Assembly: GCA_963720785.1 (NCBI GenBank)
Contig: CAVRGQ010000008.1
Span: forward strand, 186,001 to 250,000
Length of the DNA stretch: 64,000 nucleotides
DNA from: CAVRGQ01 sp963720785
GTDB taxonomy: Bacteria; Actinomycetota; Acidimicrobiia; IMCC26256; DASPTH01
Reading direction: 5' to 3'
Shown: positions 24,698-33,595 of the stretch, piece by piece
Layout of the letters: each line of letters begins with the position of its first letter
Position numbering within the stretch: position 1 is the first letter of the stretch
Translations under genes and position numbers: made by a program
Notes under the pieces: model-generated
Database searches by the model: none
Told to the model about the DNA's origin: nothing
What the model saw: the letters and a program-made list of their open reading frames with translations, nothing else

Positions 24698-26535
24698 CTG
24701 ATGCGGCCGGTGGCGCGCGCGGCGGCCTCGGCCGCTTCGAGCTGCTCCGCGACGATCTCGAGGCCACCGTTCCAGAACTCCGGGTCGGCGAGGTCGAGAC
24801 CCACGATCGCGCCGAGCTCCTCGGGCGAACGGGAACCACCGGCGGCGAGCAGCTCGAGGTACTGCGGCACGAAGTCGGCGCCGCGCTCCTCGTACACGCG
24901 GTACACCGACAGTGCGAGCAACTGGCCGTAGGCATACGCGTACACGTAGCCGGGCGTGCCCATGAAGTGCGGCACGTACGACCACCACGTGCGGTAGCCA
25001 GGCGTGATCTCGACGGTGTCGCCGAGCAGCGCGTGCTGCGTGGCGCCCCACGCCTCGTTGAACTGCTCCACGGACAACTCGCCATGCTCGCGCCGCTGCG
25101 TGTGCACGCTGTCCTCGAAGCGGTTCATCGCCACCTGGCGGAACACCGTGGCGATCTGGCCCTCCAGGCTCTCCGCGAGCAACGCGAGGCGCGCCGCGGG
25201 ATCGCTGGTGGCCTCGAGCAGCCGGCCGAACGTGACCGTCTCGCCGAACACCGACGCGGTCTCGGCCAGCGTCAGCGGCGTGGTCTGGTGGAAGATGCCC
25301 TGCTCACGCGCGAGATACGCGTGCAGACCGTGGCCCATCTCGTGGGCGAGGGTGAGCACGTCGCGCCGGCGCGCGGTCCAGTTGAGCAGCAGGTACGGGT
25401 GGTGCGACGGCACCGTGTACGCACAGAACGCGCCGGGGCGCTTCGCCGGGCGCATCGGCGCGTCGATCCAGCCCTCGTCGAAGAAGCGCTGCGCCGCGTT
25501 CGCGAGGTCGGGCGAGAACGACGAGTACGCGTCGAGCACGAGGTCGCGCGCCTCGCTCCACGCGAACTCCTCGTCGACCTCGGCCACGCTCGCCATGCGG
25601 TCGTAGTCCATGAGCTTGTCGACGCCCAGCAGTTGGGCCTTCAACGCGTACCAACGCTGCGGAATGTCGTAGTGCGACTGCACCGCGTCGACCAGCGCCT
25701 GCACCGACTCGTCGCTCGCCTCGTTGGCGAGGTTGCGCGACGCGATCCAGCTCGGGTACTTGCGCAGGCGGTCGTCGACCGATTTGTCGAGCAGCAGCGT
25801 GTTGAAGATGTAGGCACGGGTGCGCAGCCCGGGCTCGAGCCCGGCAGTGACCGCCTCGGCCGCGGTGCGGCGCACCTCGTGGCTCGGCGACTGCAGCTGC
25901 GACAGGCCCTGCTCGAGCGCCATCGTCTGGCCGTCGATCTCGACGGTGATGGCAGAGGTGAGCTCGGAGAAGAGCCGCACCCACGCGCTCGACGACGTCA
26001 TCGACTTGTCGGAGAGAATGCGCTCCTCGGGCTCGCTCAACAGGTGCGGCCGGTAGCGACGCGCGGATGCGAGGTAGTGACGGCAGAACGCGAGCTCGTC
26101 GCTCGCGAGCAGCTCCTCCGCGTGGGCGTCGTCGAGCGCAGCCCATTCGAGCTCCACGAACAGGATCTCGTTGCTGAGGGTGGTGGCCCGCTCCTCGACG
26201 CTCATCATGAGCGCGCCCACTGCGGGATCCGCGGTGTCGACCGCGAAGCGCAGACCGACGTAGTTGCCGGCCCGCCCGGTGGCCTCACCGATCGCGGCCA
26301 GCTCGCGCATCAGGACCGCGAAGTCGGCGGCCGACAACGTGGCGATGCGGCCGCGGTACTCAGCAAGTGCGTCGGCTCGGGCCGCCGCGTCGGCGAGCAG
26401 CGCGTCGACCCCGGCCTCGCCTGCTTTCCCGTCGACGGCGACGAGGGGTTCGAGGTCCCACGCGACGTCGGCCGCGGTGAGATCGACGGTACGAGGGTCG
26501 AGCGGGTCGGACGATGTGGTGGGGGCAGTCGTCAT
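24694..26535 (-). CDS. pepF: Oligoendopeptidase F (M3 family zinc peptidase)
   Basis: A 613-residue cytoplasmic M3 peptidase that cleaves short peptides. The zinc motif HEMGHGLHAY is in LTLAHEMGHG, with the second glutamate in LAETASVFGETV and the substrate-binding region TPGYVYAYAYGQLLAL; these match PepF. The N-terminal half is helical as usual. Length is normal. The ATG at 26533-26535 overlaps the stop of the upstream helicase gene (ATGA), so its translation is probably coupled to that gene, which is an unusual partnership. Confidence 0.94.
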   Translation of the reverse strand: MTTAPTTSSDPLDPRTVDLTAADVAWDLEPLVAVDGKAGEAGVDALLADAAARADALAEYRGRIATLSAADFAVLMRELAAIGEATGRAGNYVGLRFAVDTADPAVGALMMSVEERATTLSNEILFVELEWAALDDAHAEELLASDELAFCRHYLASARRYRPHLLSEPEERILSDKSMTSSSAWVRLFSELTSAITVEIDGQTMALEQGLSQLQSPSHEVRRTAAEAVTAGLEPGLRTRAYIFNTLLLDKSVDDRLRKYPSWIASRNLANEASDESVQALVDAVQSHYDIPQRWYALKAQLLGVDKLMDYDRMASVAEVDEEFAWSEARDLVLDAYSSFSPDLANAAQRFFDEGWIDAPMRPAKRPGAFCAYTVPSHHPYLLLNWTARRRDVLTLAHEMGHGLHAYLAREQGIFHQTTPLTLAETASVFGETVTFGRLLEATSDPAARLALLAESLEGQIATVFRQVAMNRFEDSVHTQRREHGELSVEQFNEAWGATQHALLGDTVEITPGYRTWWSYVPHFMGTPGYVYAYAYGQLLALSVYRVYEERGADFVPQYLELLAAGGSRSPEELGAIVGLDLADPEFWNGGLEIVAEQLEAAEAAARATGRIS

Positions 26536-28959
26536 GCCCTCACACTAGGTGCGAGGTCGAGCGCCTCCGGCAGGGGTGCGGAGTGCACCACGACCAGGCG
26601 CCGGGTGGCGCGGGTGAGCACCACGTAGAGGAGCCGCAGACCGGATCGGTCGGGCGACACCAGGGCGGCGGGTTCCACCACGATCACGTGGTCGAACTCG
26701 AGGCCCTTGGAATCGAGGGCGCCGAGTACCGCGACGGGCGCGTCGATCGCCTCGACGTCGTCGGCGATCGCGCCCCGGTCGGCGAGCGCCGCGGCGATCT
26801 CGGCATGGAGGTCGTCGGGGGCGATGACGGCGACGGTGCCGCCCTGCCCCGCCGATACCCGGGCCGCCTCGGCGGTGGCCTTCACCAGCACGTCGCGCGG
26901 CACGAACTCCACCTCGGGGTGCGCGCCGGTGCTGCGAACCGGACGGGCCGGCTCCACGCCGGGCGCGGCGGCCGGCAGCAGCCGGTTGGCGACCTCGACG
27001 ATCTCCGCAGGCGTGCGGTAGTTGACGCTGAGCTGCACCCGGCGCGGCGGGACGCGCACCGGCACGTTGGCGAGGACGTCGTCCCAGCTCGACAGCGCGC
27101 CCGGCCGGCTGGCCTGGCCGAAGTCGCCGACGAGCGTCATCGAGCCGGTGGGGCACCGACGGGCGAGCATCCGCCACTGCATCGCGGTGAGGTCCTGCGC
27201 CTCGTCGACGAGGACGTGACCGTAGGTGCGGGGCTCGTCGTCGACCTCGCCGGCGGCGGAGGCGGAGCCCGTGCCGTAGCGGGCGACGATGTCCTCCGCG
27301 TTCGTGAACGCGCCGACCCCGAGCGAGTCGATGGTGCGCTTCGCCATCTCGTACGAGTCGTCATAGCGGGCCCGCCGCCGCGCACGCGGGCGAGCTGCCG
27401 ACACCGGTCCGAGCAGCGCGTCGGCCTCGTCGATCAGGCCGAGGTCGGCCTCGGTCCACGGCACGTCGACCGCGCTGGTGGTGCGCTCGCGCACGAGGCG
27501 GACCATGTCGCGCTCGGAGAGGATGCCCTTCGCCGCGGAGCGCACCAAGGCCTCGAAGCCGAGGAGGTCGTGCACCAGCTCCTGGCCGTTCAGCACCGGC
27601 CACATGCGCTCGAGCGCGGCGCGGAACTCGGGCAGCTTGCGGATGCGGTTGGCGAGCTCCTGCTCCCACTCCGGCGGCACCGGCTCGTGCTTGGCCAGCA
27701 GCGCGGCGACGTTGATGTCGGCGACGCCCACGGTGGGGCGCGATTCCGCGCGGAGAACAACTCGCCCTGCAACGGGTCGGGGGTGAGCGCGGGGTCGATG
27801 CGCGCGTGTTCGCGGCGGTACGCGTCGAGCAGCGCGCGGCGGTACTCACGCTTGAAGTGCTCGAGCACCAGGCCGGCGACGTAGGGACGCTTCTCGTTGT
27901 GCATGCCGCGGCGCTGATGCGCGCGATCGATGATGCGACGCGAGTCGCGCGGGCGCAGCCGCAGGCGGTAGCCGTCGAGCAAGCCGACCGTCTCACGCGG
28001 CATCGGCCGTTCGCGGTCGCGCAGCGCGTTGGCGATGACACGCGCCATGCGCGCGTCGCCCTTGACCGCCGCGGTCGCGGTGTCGTCGGTGCCGCGCACC
28101 TTCACCCGAGGCTTGAGCCGCGCGGCGTGGTGAGTGACACCTCGTCCTCACCGAGCGCGGGGAGCACTTCGTCGATGTAGCGCAGGAAGATCGCGCTGGG
28201 CCCGACGAGCAGCACTCCCTGCGACCCGAGGCGCTGGCGGTGCGTGTAGAGCAGGTAGGCGGCGCGGTGGAGCGCGACGGCGGTCTTGCCGGTGCCGGGG
28301 CCGCCGCTCACGATCAGGACGCCGGCGAGGTCGGCGCGGATGGCTTCGTCCTGCTCCGACTGGATGGTGGCGACGATGTCGCGCATGCGCCCGGTGCGCT
28401 CGCGGTCGAGGGCGGCGAGCAGCGCGCCCTCCCCCACCACGGTGAAGCCGGCGTCGTCGGTGGCGTCGGCGTCGAAGACCTCGTCGTCGAGGCCGATCAG
28501 GCGGCGGCCGTGGGTCTGGAAGTGGCGGCGGCGGGCGACGTCCATCGGCGCGACTGCGGTGGCCCGGTAGAACGGCTCGGCCACGGGGGCGCGCCAGTCG
28601 ACCACCAGGTTGTTCAGGTCGTCGTCGGTGACGGAGATGCGCCCGATGTAGAAGGGCTCGGCCACCCGCTCGGACCGGTTGACGGCCGGGAGCATGTCGA
28701 GGCGGCCGAAGCACAGGGGCTGGTCGCCGATGTCGAGGGCGGCCAGGCGACGGCGGGAGAAGGCCTCCGCGGCCTCGCGCTCGAGGCGGGCCTGGTGGGT
28801 GCCACCCCGCTGCACCTCGGTGTAGCCCGCCGCGACCCGCTCGGCGGCCCGGCGCATGGCGTCGAGCCGCTCGTAGGCGGCATCGAGATGGGCCTGCTCG
28901 GCCGCAAGCTCAACAGCCTGGTTGCCGGCCTGCGCCGGCGCCTCGGGACGATCGGTCAA
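26532..28959 (-). CDS. HelD/HelR-like RNA polymerase-associated UvrD-type helicase (two frameshifts)
   Basis: The protein begins at TTG 28957-28959 with a helical arm (AEQAHLDAAYERLDAMRRAAERV), then the HelD-type segment NLVVDWRAPVAEPFYRA and Walker A SGGPGTGKTAVALHR. The frame breaks at about 28118, resumes RLKPRVKVRGTD, breaks again at about 27745 and resumes PTVGVADINVAALL; the rest has DEAQDLTAMQWRM (Walker B), SVNYRTPAEIVEVANRLLP and GLEFDHVIVVEP with LYVVLTRATRR. Total about 808 residues, matching actinobacterial class II HelD/HelR, which dislodge RNA polymerase from DNA and can remove rifampicin from it. I see no rifampicin-associated palindrome upstream. The stop overlaps the pepF start. 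Confidence 0.86.
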
Positions 28960-29044
28960 GACGAGATCTCCGGAATTCGGGAACTCGACAGTCTACGCGT
29001 CGTCCTTCCTCCCCTGGAACGGGTAGGCGCCTGCGGCGACCCCG

Positions 29045-29638
29045 TCAGATTTGTTGCGGGCGGGTGATCTCGTCCTCGGGGATCAGCTCGACCCGGTCAC
29101 CCAGCGCCGGCCCGTCGGGGCCCCAGCCCAGCCAGCGGCCACCCAGGTTGGGCAGCAGGCCGTCGTCGGCGCCCAGATGGCGCTCCAGGGCCCGCACCAC
29201 ACCGCCGTGCGTGACGATCAGCACGTCGCCGTCGACGTGGAGGCCGGCGATCTCGGTGAGCGACACCAGCGCCCGGGCGATCACGTGGACGTCGTCCTCG
29301 TACCCCTCGGGGCGCTGCCCCGACTCGAGCATGCCCGGCGAGAGGTCGTCGATCTCGGCCCTGGTGTGGCCCTCCCACGGGCCCGCGTGGCGCTCCCGGA
29401 GGCGGGCGTCGACCATCACGTCGAGCCCGAGCTGCCCGGCGATGATCTCGGCCGTGTGGGCGGCCCGCTCGAGGTCGGAGGCGTACACCGCGTCGACCAT
29501 GCCGACGCGCCGGGCGGCGTCGAAAGCCTGCTGCTCCCCCAGTTCGGTGAGTGGCGGGTTGGCCTGGCCCTGCCACCGGCCGTCGGCGTTCCAGGTGGAC
29601 TGCCCGTGGCGGACGAGGAGGAGGCGGGTCTGCGACAT
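29045..29638 (-). CDS. Histidine phosphatase family protein (phosphoglycerate mutase-like)
   Basis: A 197-residue phosphatase of the branch-1 histidine superfamily. LLLVRHGQSTWNADGRWQG carries the phospho-accepting RHG; YASDLERAAHTAEIIA, RLRERHAGPWEGHT and VLIVTHGGVVRALE supply the remaining catalytic Arg, Glu and His. Cofactor-dependent mutases are longer, so a phosphatase role (sugar phosphate, alpha-ribazole or similar) is likelier than glycolytic mutase. The ATG at 29636-29638 lies 8 bases from TACGGT (29646-29651 on the minus strand), so leaderless. It diverges from the alcohol dehydrogenase gene. Confidence 0.9.
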   Translation of the reverse strand: MSQTRLLLVRHGQSTWNADGRWQGQANPPLTELGEQQAFDAARRVGMVDAVYASDLERAAHTAEIIAGQLGLDVMVDARLRERHAGPWEGHTRAEIDDLSPGMLESGQRPEGYEDDVHVIARALVSLTEIAGLHVDGDVLIVTHGGVVRALERHLGADDGLLPNLGGRWLGWGPDGPALGDRVELIPEDEITRPQQI

Positions 29639-29704
29639 CCGAGGGACCGTACCGCGGTAGCTTGCGCGCAACGGCCAACGAGGCCAGTGCACCGAGGAGT
29701 CCAC

Positions 29705-30778
29705 ATGCGCGCCGCCGTCTTCACCGAGCTCGACCAGCCCCTGTCCATCGAGGACGTCTCCGTCGTCGATCCGGGTCCCGGCGAGGTGCTGGTGCGAATC
29801 ACCGCCAGTGGCGTGTGCCACTCCGACCTCTCGGTGATCCACGGCATCATCCCCGGCGGCACCCAGATCCTCGGCCATGAGGGCACCGGCGTGATCGAGA
29901 AGGTCGGCCCCGACGTGTCGGGCCTCGCCGTCGGCGACCGCGTGATCGGGTCGTTCGTGCCCGCGTGCGGCAAGTGCTGGTACTGCCTGCGCGGCGAGTC
30001 GTACGGCTGCGCCGAGACCTACAACGTGATGTTCGTCCCCCACTACACCCGGTCGAACGGTGAGGAGATCGGCGGCATGACCGGCCTCGGCACGTTCGCC
30101 GAGATGATGGTGTGCTCGCAGTTCTCGGTCGTGAAGGCCGAAACCGACCTCCCCGACGCCGTGCTCGCGCTCATCGGCTGCGGCGTCACCACCGGCGTGG
30201 GCGCGGCGCTGAACACCGCGCGCGTGCAGCCCGGCTCCACCGTCGCGGTGATCGGCTGCGGTGGCGTGGGCCAGGCCGTGATCCAGGGCGCCCGCATCGC
30301 CGGGGCGGCCCGCATCATCGCGATCGACCCCGTCGCCATGAAGCGCGAAGCCGCGCTGAAGTTCGGCGCCACCCACACCATCGACCCCACCGAGGTCGAC
30401 CCGGTGATGGGCGTCATCGAGCTCACCGGCGGGCGCGGCGCCGACTACGCGTTCGAGGTGATCGGCACGGCGGCCACGATCCGCCAGGCCGTCGAGACCG
30501 CCCGCCCCGGTGGCGCCGCGGTGCTCGTGGGCGTGCCCAAGCTCACCGACGACGTGCCGATCCCCGCCTTCTCGATCCTCGCGGGCAAGCGCATCCTCGG
30601 CTGCATCTACGGGCAGGCCAACGTGCGCAGCGACTTCGGCCGCCTCATCAGCCTCATCGAGGGCGGCATGCTCGACGTCGGCACGATGGTGTCGCGCACG
30701 ATGCACCTCCACGAGGTGAACGACGCGCTCGACGCCATGCAGCGCGGCGAGGTCATCCGCTCCGTCCTCGTGGACTGA
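29705..30778 (+). CDS. Zinc-dependent alcohol dehydrogenase (MDR family)
   Basis: A 357-residue medium-chain dehydrogenase that oxidises an alcohol (or reduces an aldehyde) with NAD(H). The catalytic zinc site is C-HSDLS with GHEGTGVIE; structural-zinc cysteines occur in PACGKCWYCLRGESYGC, and the cofactor motif is VIGCGGVGQAVIQGA. The layout matches class III-like/mycothiol- or aryl-alcohol-type ADHs of actinobacteria; the substrate is not clear. GAGGAG precedes ATG 29705. TAGCTT at about 29658 could be its -10. A large hairpin follows the stop. Confidence 0.92.
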   Translation: MRAAVFTELDQPLSIEDVSVVDPGPGEVLVRITASGVCHSDLSVIHGIIPGGTQILGHEGTGVIEKVGPDVSGLAVGDRVIGSFVPACGKCWYCLRGESYGCAETYNVMFVPHYTRSNGEEIGGMTGLGTFAEMMVCSQFSVVKAETDLPDAVLALIGCGVTTGVGAALNTARVQPGSTVAVIGCGGVGQAVIQGARIAGAARIIAIDPVAMKREAALKFGATHTIDPTEVDPVMGVIELTGGRGADYAFEVIGTAATIRQAVETARPGGAAVLVGVPKLTDDVPIPAFSILAGKRILGCIYGQANVRSDFGRLISLIEGGMLDVGTMVSRTMHLHEVNDALDAMQRGEVIRSVLVD

Positions 30779-30789
30779 CTTCCCCCGAC

Positions 30790-30849
30790 TTCCCGTTTTG
30801 GCGCTCTTCGGGGCCCCTATAGCGGCGCGGAAGAGCGCCAAAACGGGAA
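30790..30849. terminator. Bidirectional 20-bp hairpin between convergent genes
   Basis: Perfect 20-bp arms (30790-30809 and 30830-30849; core CCCGTTTTGGCGCTCTTC) surround a 20-base spacer that contains GGGGCCCC. It lies between the alcohol dehydrogenase stop and the PIG-L deacetylase stop, and the outer TTT/AAA bases could serve both directions. The build matches the hairpin at 15116-15168. Confidence 0.75.
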
Positions 30850-30853
30850 AAGT

Positions 30854-31570
30854 TCAGGCGGTGTCGATGCGGAGGAAGCCCTCGGCGTAGTGGCCGTCGG
30901 GGAAGCCCGCGCTCTGTGCGGTCATCGCACCCCACGCCCGGATGCGCTCGTCGAGGCCCTCCGGGTCGGGGTGCTGGCTGTCGTGGGCGCGCAGCGCGTC
31001 GATCTTGCGGTCGATGGTCTCGGTGATGTCGACGAACGTGTCGGCGCCCGGCGCCGCCATCATCAGCACCTCGTCGACGGCCCACGGCTCGTAGCCCTCG
31101 TCGAGCAGCTCCGGGTGGGCGAAGGGGTTGCGCGCGTCGGGGTACACCGCCGACAGCGCGGCGTCGCCCGCGGCGAGGTGGTCGGGGTGGCTCGCGTAGA
31201 TGCGCTGGTAGATGCGGTCGGGTGACTGGCAGATCACCCGCTGCGGGCGCACCCGGCGGATCTCGCGGCTGATGTCGCGCCGCAGCTCGATCGTGGACTG
31301 CAGACGGCCGTCGGGGTAGCCGAGGAAGGTGAGGTCGGTGACCCCGAGCACCTTGCCCGCGGCGCGCTGCTCGGCCTGGCGCAGCTCCGCCATCGCGGGC
31401 CGGGGCATGGCCTCGTCGAAGCCGCCGGCCTCGCCGCTCGTGCAGATGCAGTAGGCGACCTCGATGCCGGCGTCGGTCCAGGTGGCCACGGATCCGGCTG
31501 CGCCGAAGTCGACGTCGTCGGGGTGGGCGGTGATCACGAGGACGCGTTCCACGGGCGTGTCGGAGGGCAT
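30854..31570 (-). CDS. PIG-L/LmbE family N-deacetylase
   Basis: A 238-residue zinc amidohydrolase of the LmbE/PIG-L family. AHPDDVDFGAAGS holds the metal-binding HPDD and SHPDHLAAGDAAL the further histidines. MshB and Mca (mycothiol biosynthesis and detoxification) are the best-known actinobacterial members; this one is shorter than MshB, so a different N-acetyl or mycothiol-conjugate substrate is likely. The start at 31570 lies 7 bases from TAGCTT (31577-31582 on this strand), within a palindrome shared with the divergent gene. Confidence 0.88.
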   Translation of the reverse strand: MPSDTPVERVLVITAHPDDVDFGAAGSVATWTDAGIEVAYCICTSGEAGGFDEAMPRPAMAELRQAEQRAAGKVLGVTDLTFLGYPDGRLQSTIELRRDISREIRRVRPQRVICQSPDRIYQRIYASHPDHLAAGDAALSAVYPDARNPFAHPELLDEGYEPWAVDEVLMMAAPGADTFVDITETIDRKIDALRAHDSQHPDPEGLDERIRAWGAMTAQSAGFPDGHYAEGFLRIDTA

Positions 31571-31573
31571 CCT

Positions 31574-31598
31574 CCGAAGCTACCGCGGGTAGCTTCGG
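31574..31598. promoter_or_regulatory. 25-bp inverted repeat forming two back-to-back promoters
   Basis: CCGAAGCTACC (31574-31584) and GGTAGCTTCGG (31588-31598) are perfect 11-bp arms around GCG. Each arm contains TAGCTT, a good -10, 7 bases before the deacetylase start on the minus strand and 9 bases before the membrane-protein ATG on the plus strand. A single protein bound here would control both genes. Confidence 0.6.
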
Positions 31599-31603
31599 CG
31601 GCC

Positions 31604-32020
31604 ATGTTGCCCGTGACCGCCGCCACCATTCGCCTGTTCCTGCACGTGCTCGGTGCGACGGTGTGGGTGGGCGGTCAGGTCACGTTGGCGGGCCTCGTCC
31701 CCGGCCTGCGCGCGCTCGGCCCCGAAGCCGGCCCCGCGGCCACCCGCGCCGCAGCCCGGCGGTTCAACCTGGTCGCGTGGCCGGCGTTCGCGCTGCTCGT
31801 CGTGACCGGCGTGTGGAACATCGCCGCCGAGCACCCCACCTTCGGCACCGCCTACACCACCACGCTCATGGTGAAGATCGCGGTGGTCGCGGCGTCGGGG
31901 GTCACCGCGCTCGTGCACACGCAGGCGAAGTCCCGCACAATGCTGGCGGTGTTCGGCGCGCTGAGCGGCATCACCGCCCTCGCCGCCCTCTTCCTCGGCA
32001 TCATGCTCGTCAGCGGCTGA
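31604..32020 (+). CDS. Small four-helix integral membrane protein (CopD-like)
   Basis: A 138-residue membrane protein with four predicted helices (about 7-27, 52-70, 84-104, 114-136). The first helix contains HVLGATVWVGGQVTLAGLVP, resembling the histidine-containing helix of CopD/YkoY-like and DUF2269-like proteins. Copper or heme binding is possible but cannot be shown. ATG 31604 shares a divergent palindromic promoter with the deacetylase gene, so the two may be co-regulated. Confidence 0.75.
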   Translation: MLPVTAATIRLFLHVLGATVWVGGQVTLAGLVPGLRALGPEAGPAATRAAARRFNLVAWPAFALLVVTGVWNIAAEHPTFGTAYTTTLMVKIAVVAASGVTALVHTQAKSRTMLAVFGALSGITALAALFLGIMLVSG

Positions 32021-32042
32021 GTGCGGCGAGACCGGCGAATCG

Positions 32043-32615
32043 TCAGTTGGTCTCGATGTCGCGCGGGTAGTTGGCGACCATCGCCAGCTCACCGCCCTGG
32101 CGTCGCAGCACGCGGCGCCACAACCCCTCGGGATCGCTGGTGAGCAGGTCGTCGGGCAGCGCGTCGACGACGAACCAGCCGTCCTGGCGCAGCTCGTCGT
32201 CGAGCTGTCCGGGACCCCACCCCGAGTAGCCGGCGAACACGCGCACCGCCTCGAGGTCGGCGCGCACCACGCTCGGGTCGGCACCGAGGTCGACGGTGCC
32301 GATGCGCCCCACGAGCGGCTGCCACGCGTCGGAGTCCTCCACCCGTTGCACGCGCGCGAGCCCGAACACGGCCTCCTCCTGCTGCACCGGTCCGCCGACG
32401 AACGCAACCGCGGGCGTGGTCGCGAGCGGCGCCCAATCGGGGAGCGCCTCGTCGATGGTCGCGTCCGTGGGGCGGTTCAGCACCAGCCCGACCGCGCCCT
32501 CGTCGTCGTGCTCGATCACGAACACCACGGTGCGCTCGAAGTTGGGATCGTGCATCGTCGGTACGGCGACGAGCAGCTGTCGGGCGACGGACCCCGCGTG
32601 CCTCACTGCCGGCAC
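32043..32615 (-). CDS. YqgE/AlgH family protein (UPF0301, DUF179)
   Basis: A 190-residue protein with the family elements LLVAVPTMHDPNFERTVVFVIEHDDEGAVGLVLNRP in order, here abbreviated by its key parts FERTVVFVIEHD and GLVLNRP, then FVGGPVQQE and VFAGYSGWGPGQLDDEL. Function of YqgE/AlgH proteins is not settled. Two GTG codons 9 bases apart (32615, 32606) could start it; the later one removes MPA only. Stop and start spacing (16 bases) suggest co-transcription after the Coq4-motif gene upstream on this strand. Confidence 0.88.
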   Translation of the reverse strand: MPAVRHAGSVARQLLVAVPTMHDPNFERTVVFVIEHDDEGAVGLVLNRPTDATIDEALPDWAPLATTPAVAFVGGPVQQEEAVFGLARVQRVEDSDAWQPLVGRIGTVDLGADPSVVRADLEAVRVFAGYSGWGPGQLDDELRQDGWFVVDALPDDLLTSDPEGLWRRVLRRQGGELAMVANYPRDIETN

Positions 32616-32631
32616 CGACTCTGGGCCCGCC

Positions 32632-33585
32632 TCATTTCGGAACGACCCCGAACAATTCGCGCGCGTCGCCGAGCGGCACGTCCTTGTGCGCGAACAGGTC
32701 GACCATGCCCATCACGTCGACCGGGCACTGTGCACCGCGACGGAAGGCATCGGCCCACCGCTGGATCGCGCCGGGATCGGACAACGTGTCCTCGCGCGCG
32801 TTCCCGATGCGCTTCATCTCGACATGCTTGATCGAACCGTTCTGGAACAGCCCGAGGGTCACCGCGAGGAGCACGATGCCGCGGTGGTCGCGCATCGAGG
32901 CGGCGATGAACGCGAACACGTCGAGCTCACCTTCGGGAGTGGTCTCGTAGCCGGCGAGCACGTGCACCCAGTCGTGGCGCGCGCCGAGCTCGTAGATGCC
33001 GTGGCGCTCGCCGGGGAACGGGAACCCGTGCCGCTCGTAGAACGACGCGACCTCGCGCCCCCACGTGCCCGGCGCGCAGTCGCGCAGCGACCGCCAGTGC
33101 GCGGCGATCCTGTGGTCCTCCAGCACCCCGAGGTAGGCGAGCTTCGAGCGCAGCAGCTCGAAGAACCGCCCCTGGAGCGACTCCTTCACCGTCTCCTCGC
33201 CGTACCAGTTGCTGCGCTGCAGGTCGAAGTACACCGCGGCGAAGTGCTGGTGCGCGAAGTTCCGGCTCTCGTGCAGGATCCCGAGGTGCACGTCGAGGTG
33301 GTCGGCGAACTCCAGCACCCGGTCGGCCACCTGCGGGCGCAGCGGGTGCTCCATGAACTCGAGCACCACGAGCAGGTGCACGATGTGGTGGCGGGTCTCC
33401 TCCGCGAGCGTCGCCGGGATCGCCGGGATCGCCGGCTCGATGGTGGCGAGGTCGAGCCCGTAGAGCAATTCGGCGAGGTCACGCAGCAATTCGTGTTGCA
33501 GCGCGTCGAGGCCGCCGACCGGTGCGAACGCAGCCAGGACCGCCGCGAGGGTCGTGCGGGCGTCGGCGGCGTCGGGGAGGAGCAC
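32632..33585 (-). CDS. Coq4-like metalloprotein (HDxxH-x11-E motif)
   Basis: A 317-residue, mostly helical protein without signal peptide. Near residue 204 it contains RHDWVHVLAGYETTPEGE: His204, Asp205, His208 and Glu220 exactly match the HDxxH-x11-E metal-binding motif of Coq4, the ubiquinone-biosynthesis protein. The N-terminal third contains other histidines (ETRHHIVH, HESRNFAHQHF) unlike short Coq4. Actinobacteria normally use menaquinone, so a quinone role is uncertain; it may be an unrelated oxidase or hydroxylase built on the Coq4 fold. It lies 10 bases after the MFS stop, in a run of minus-strand genes (unknown protein, MFS, Coq4-like, YqgE). Confidence 0.7.
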   Translation of the reverse strand: MLLPDAADARTTLAAVLAAFAPVGGLDALQHELLRDLAELLYGLDLATIEPAIPAIPATLAEETRHHIVHLLVVLEFMEHPLRPQVADRVLEFADHLDVHLGILHESRNFAHQHFAAVYFDLQRSNWYGEETVKESLQGRFFELLRSKLAYLGVLEDHRIAAHWRSLRDCAPGTWGREVASFYERHGFPFPGERHGIYELGARHDWVHVLAGYETTPEGELDVFAFIAASMRDHRGIVLLAVTLGLFQNGSIKHVEMKRIGNAREDTLSDPGAIQRWADAFRRGAQCPVDVMGMVDLFAHKDVPLGDARELFGVVPK

Positions 33586-33595
33586 GGCGCGCAGA

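Noticed and set aside
28940..29044. Rifampicin-associated element upstream of the HelR-like gene
   Set aside because: I looked for the GC-rich 19-bp inverted repeat reported before rifampicin-resistance genes and did not find it; GGAATTC-like bases there are not the element.
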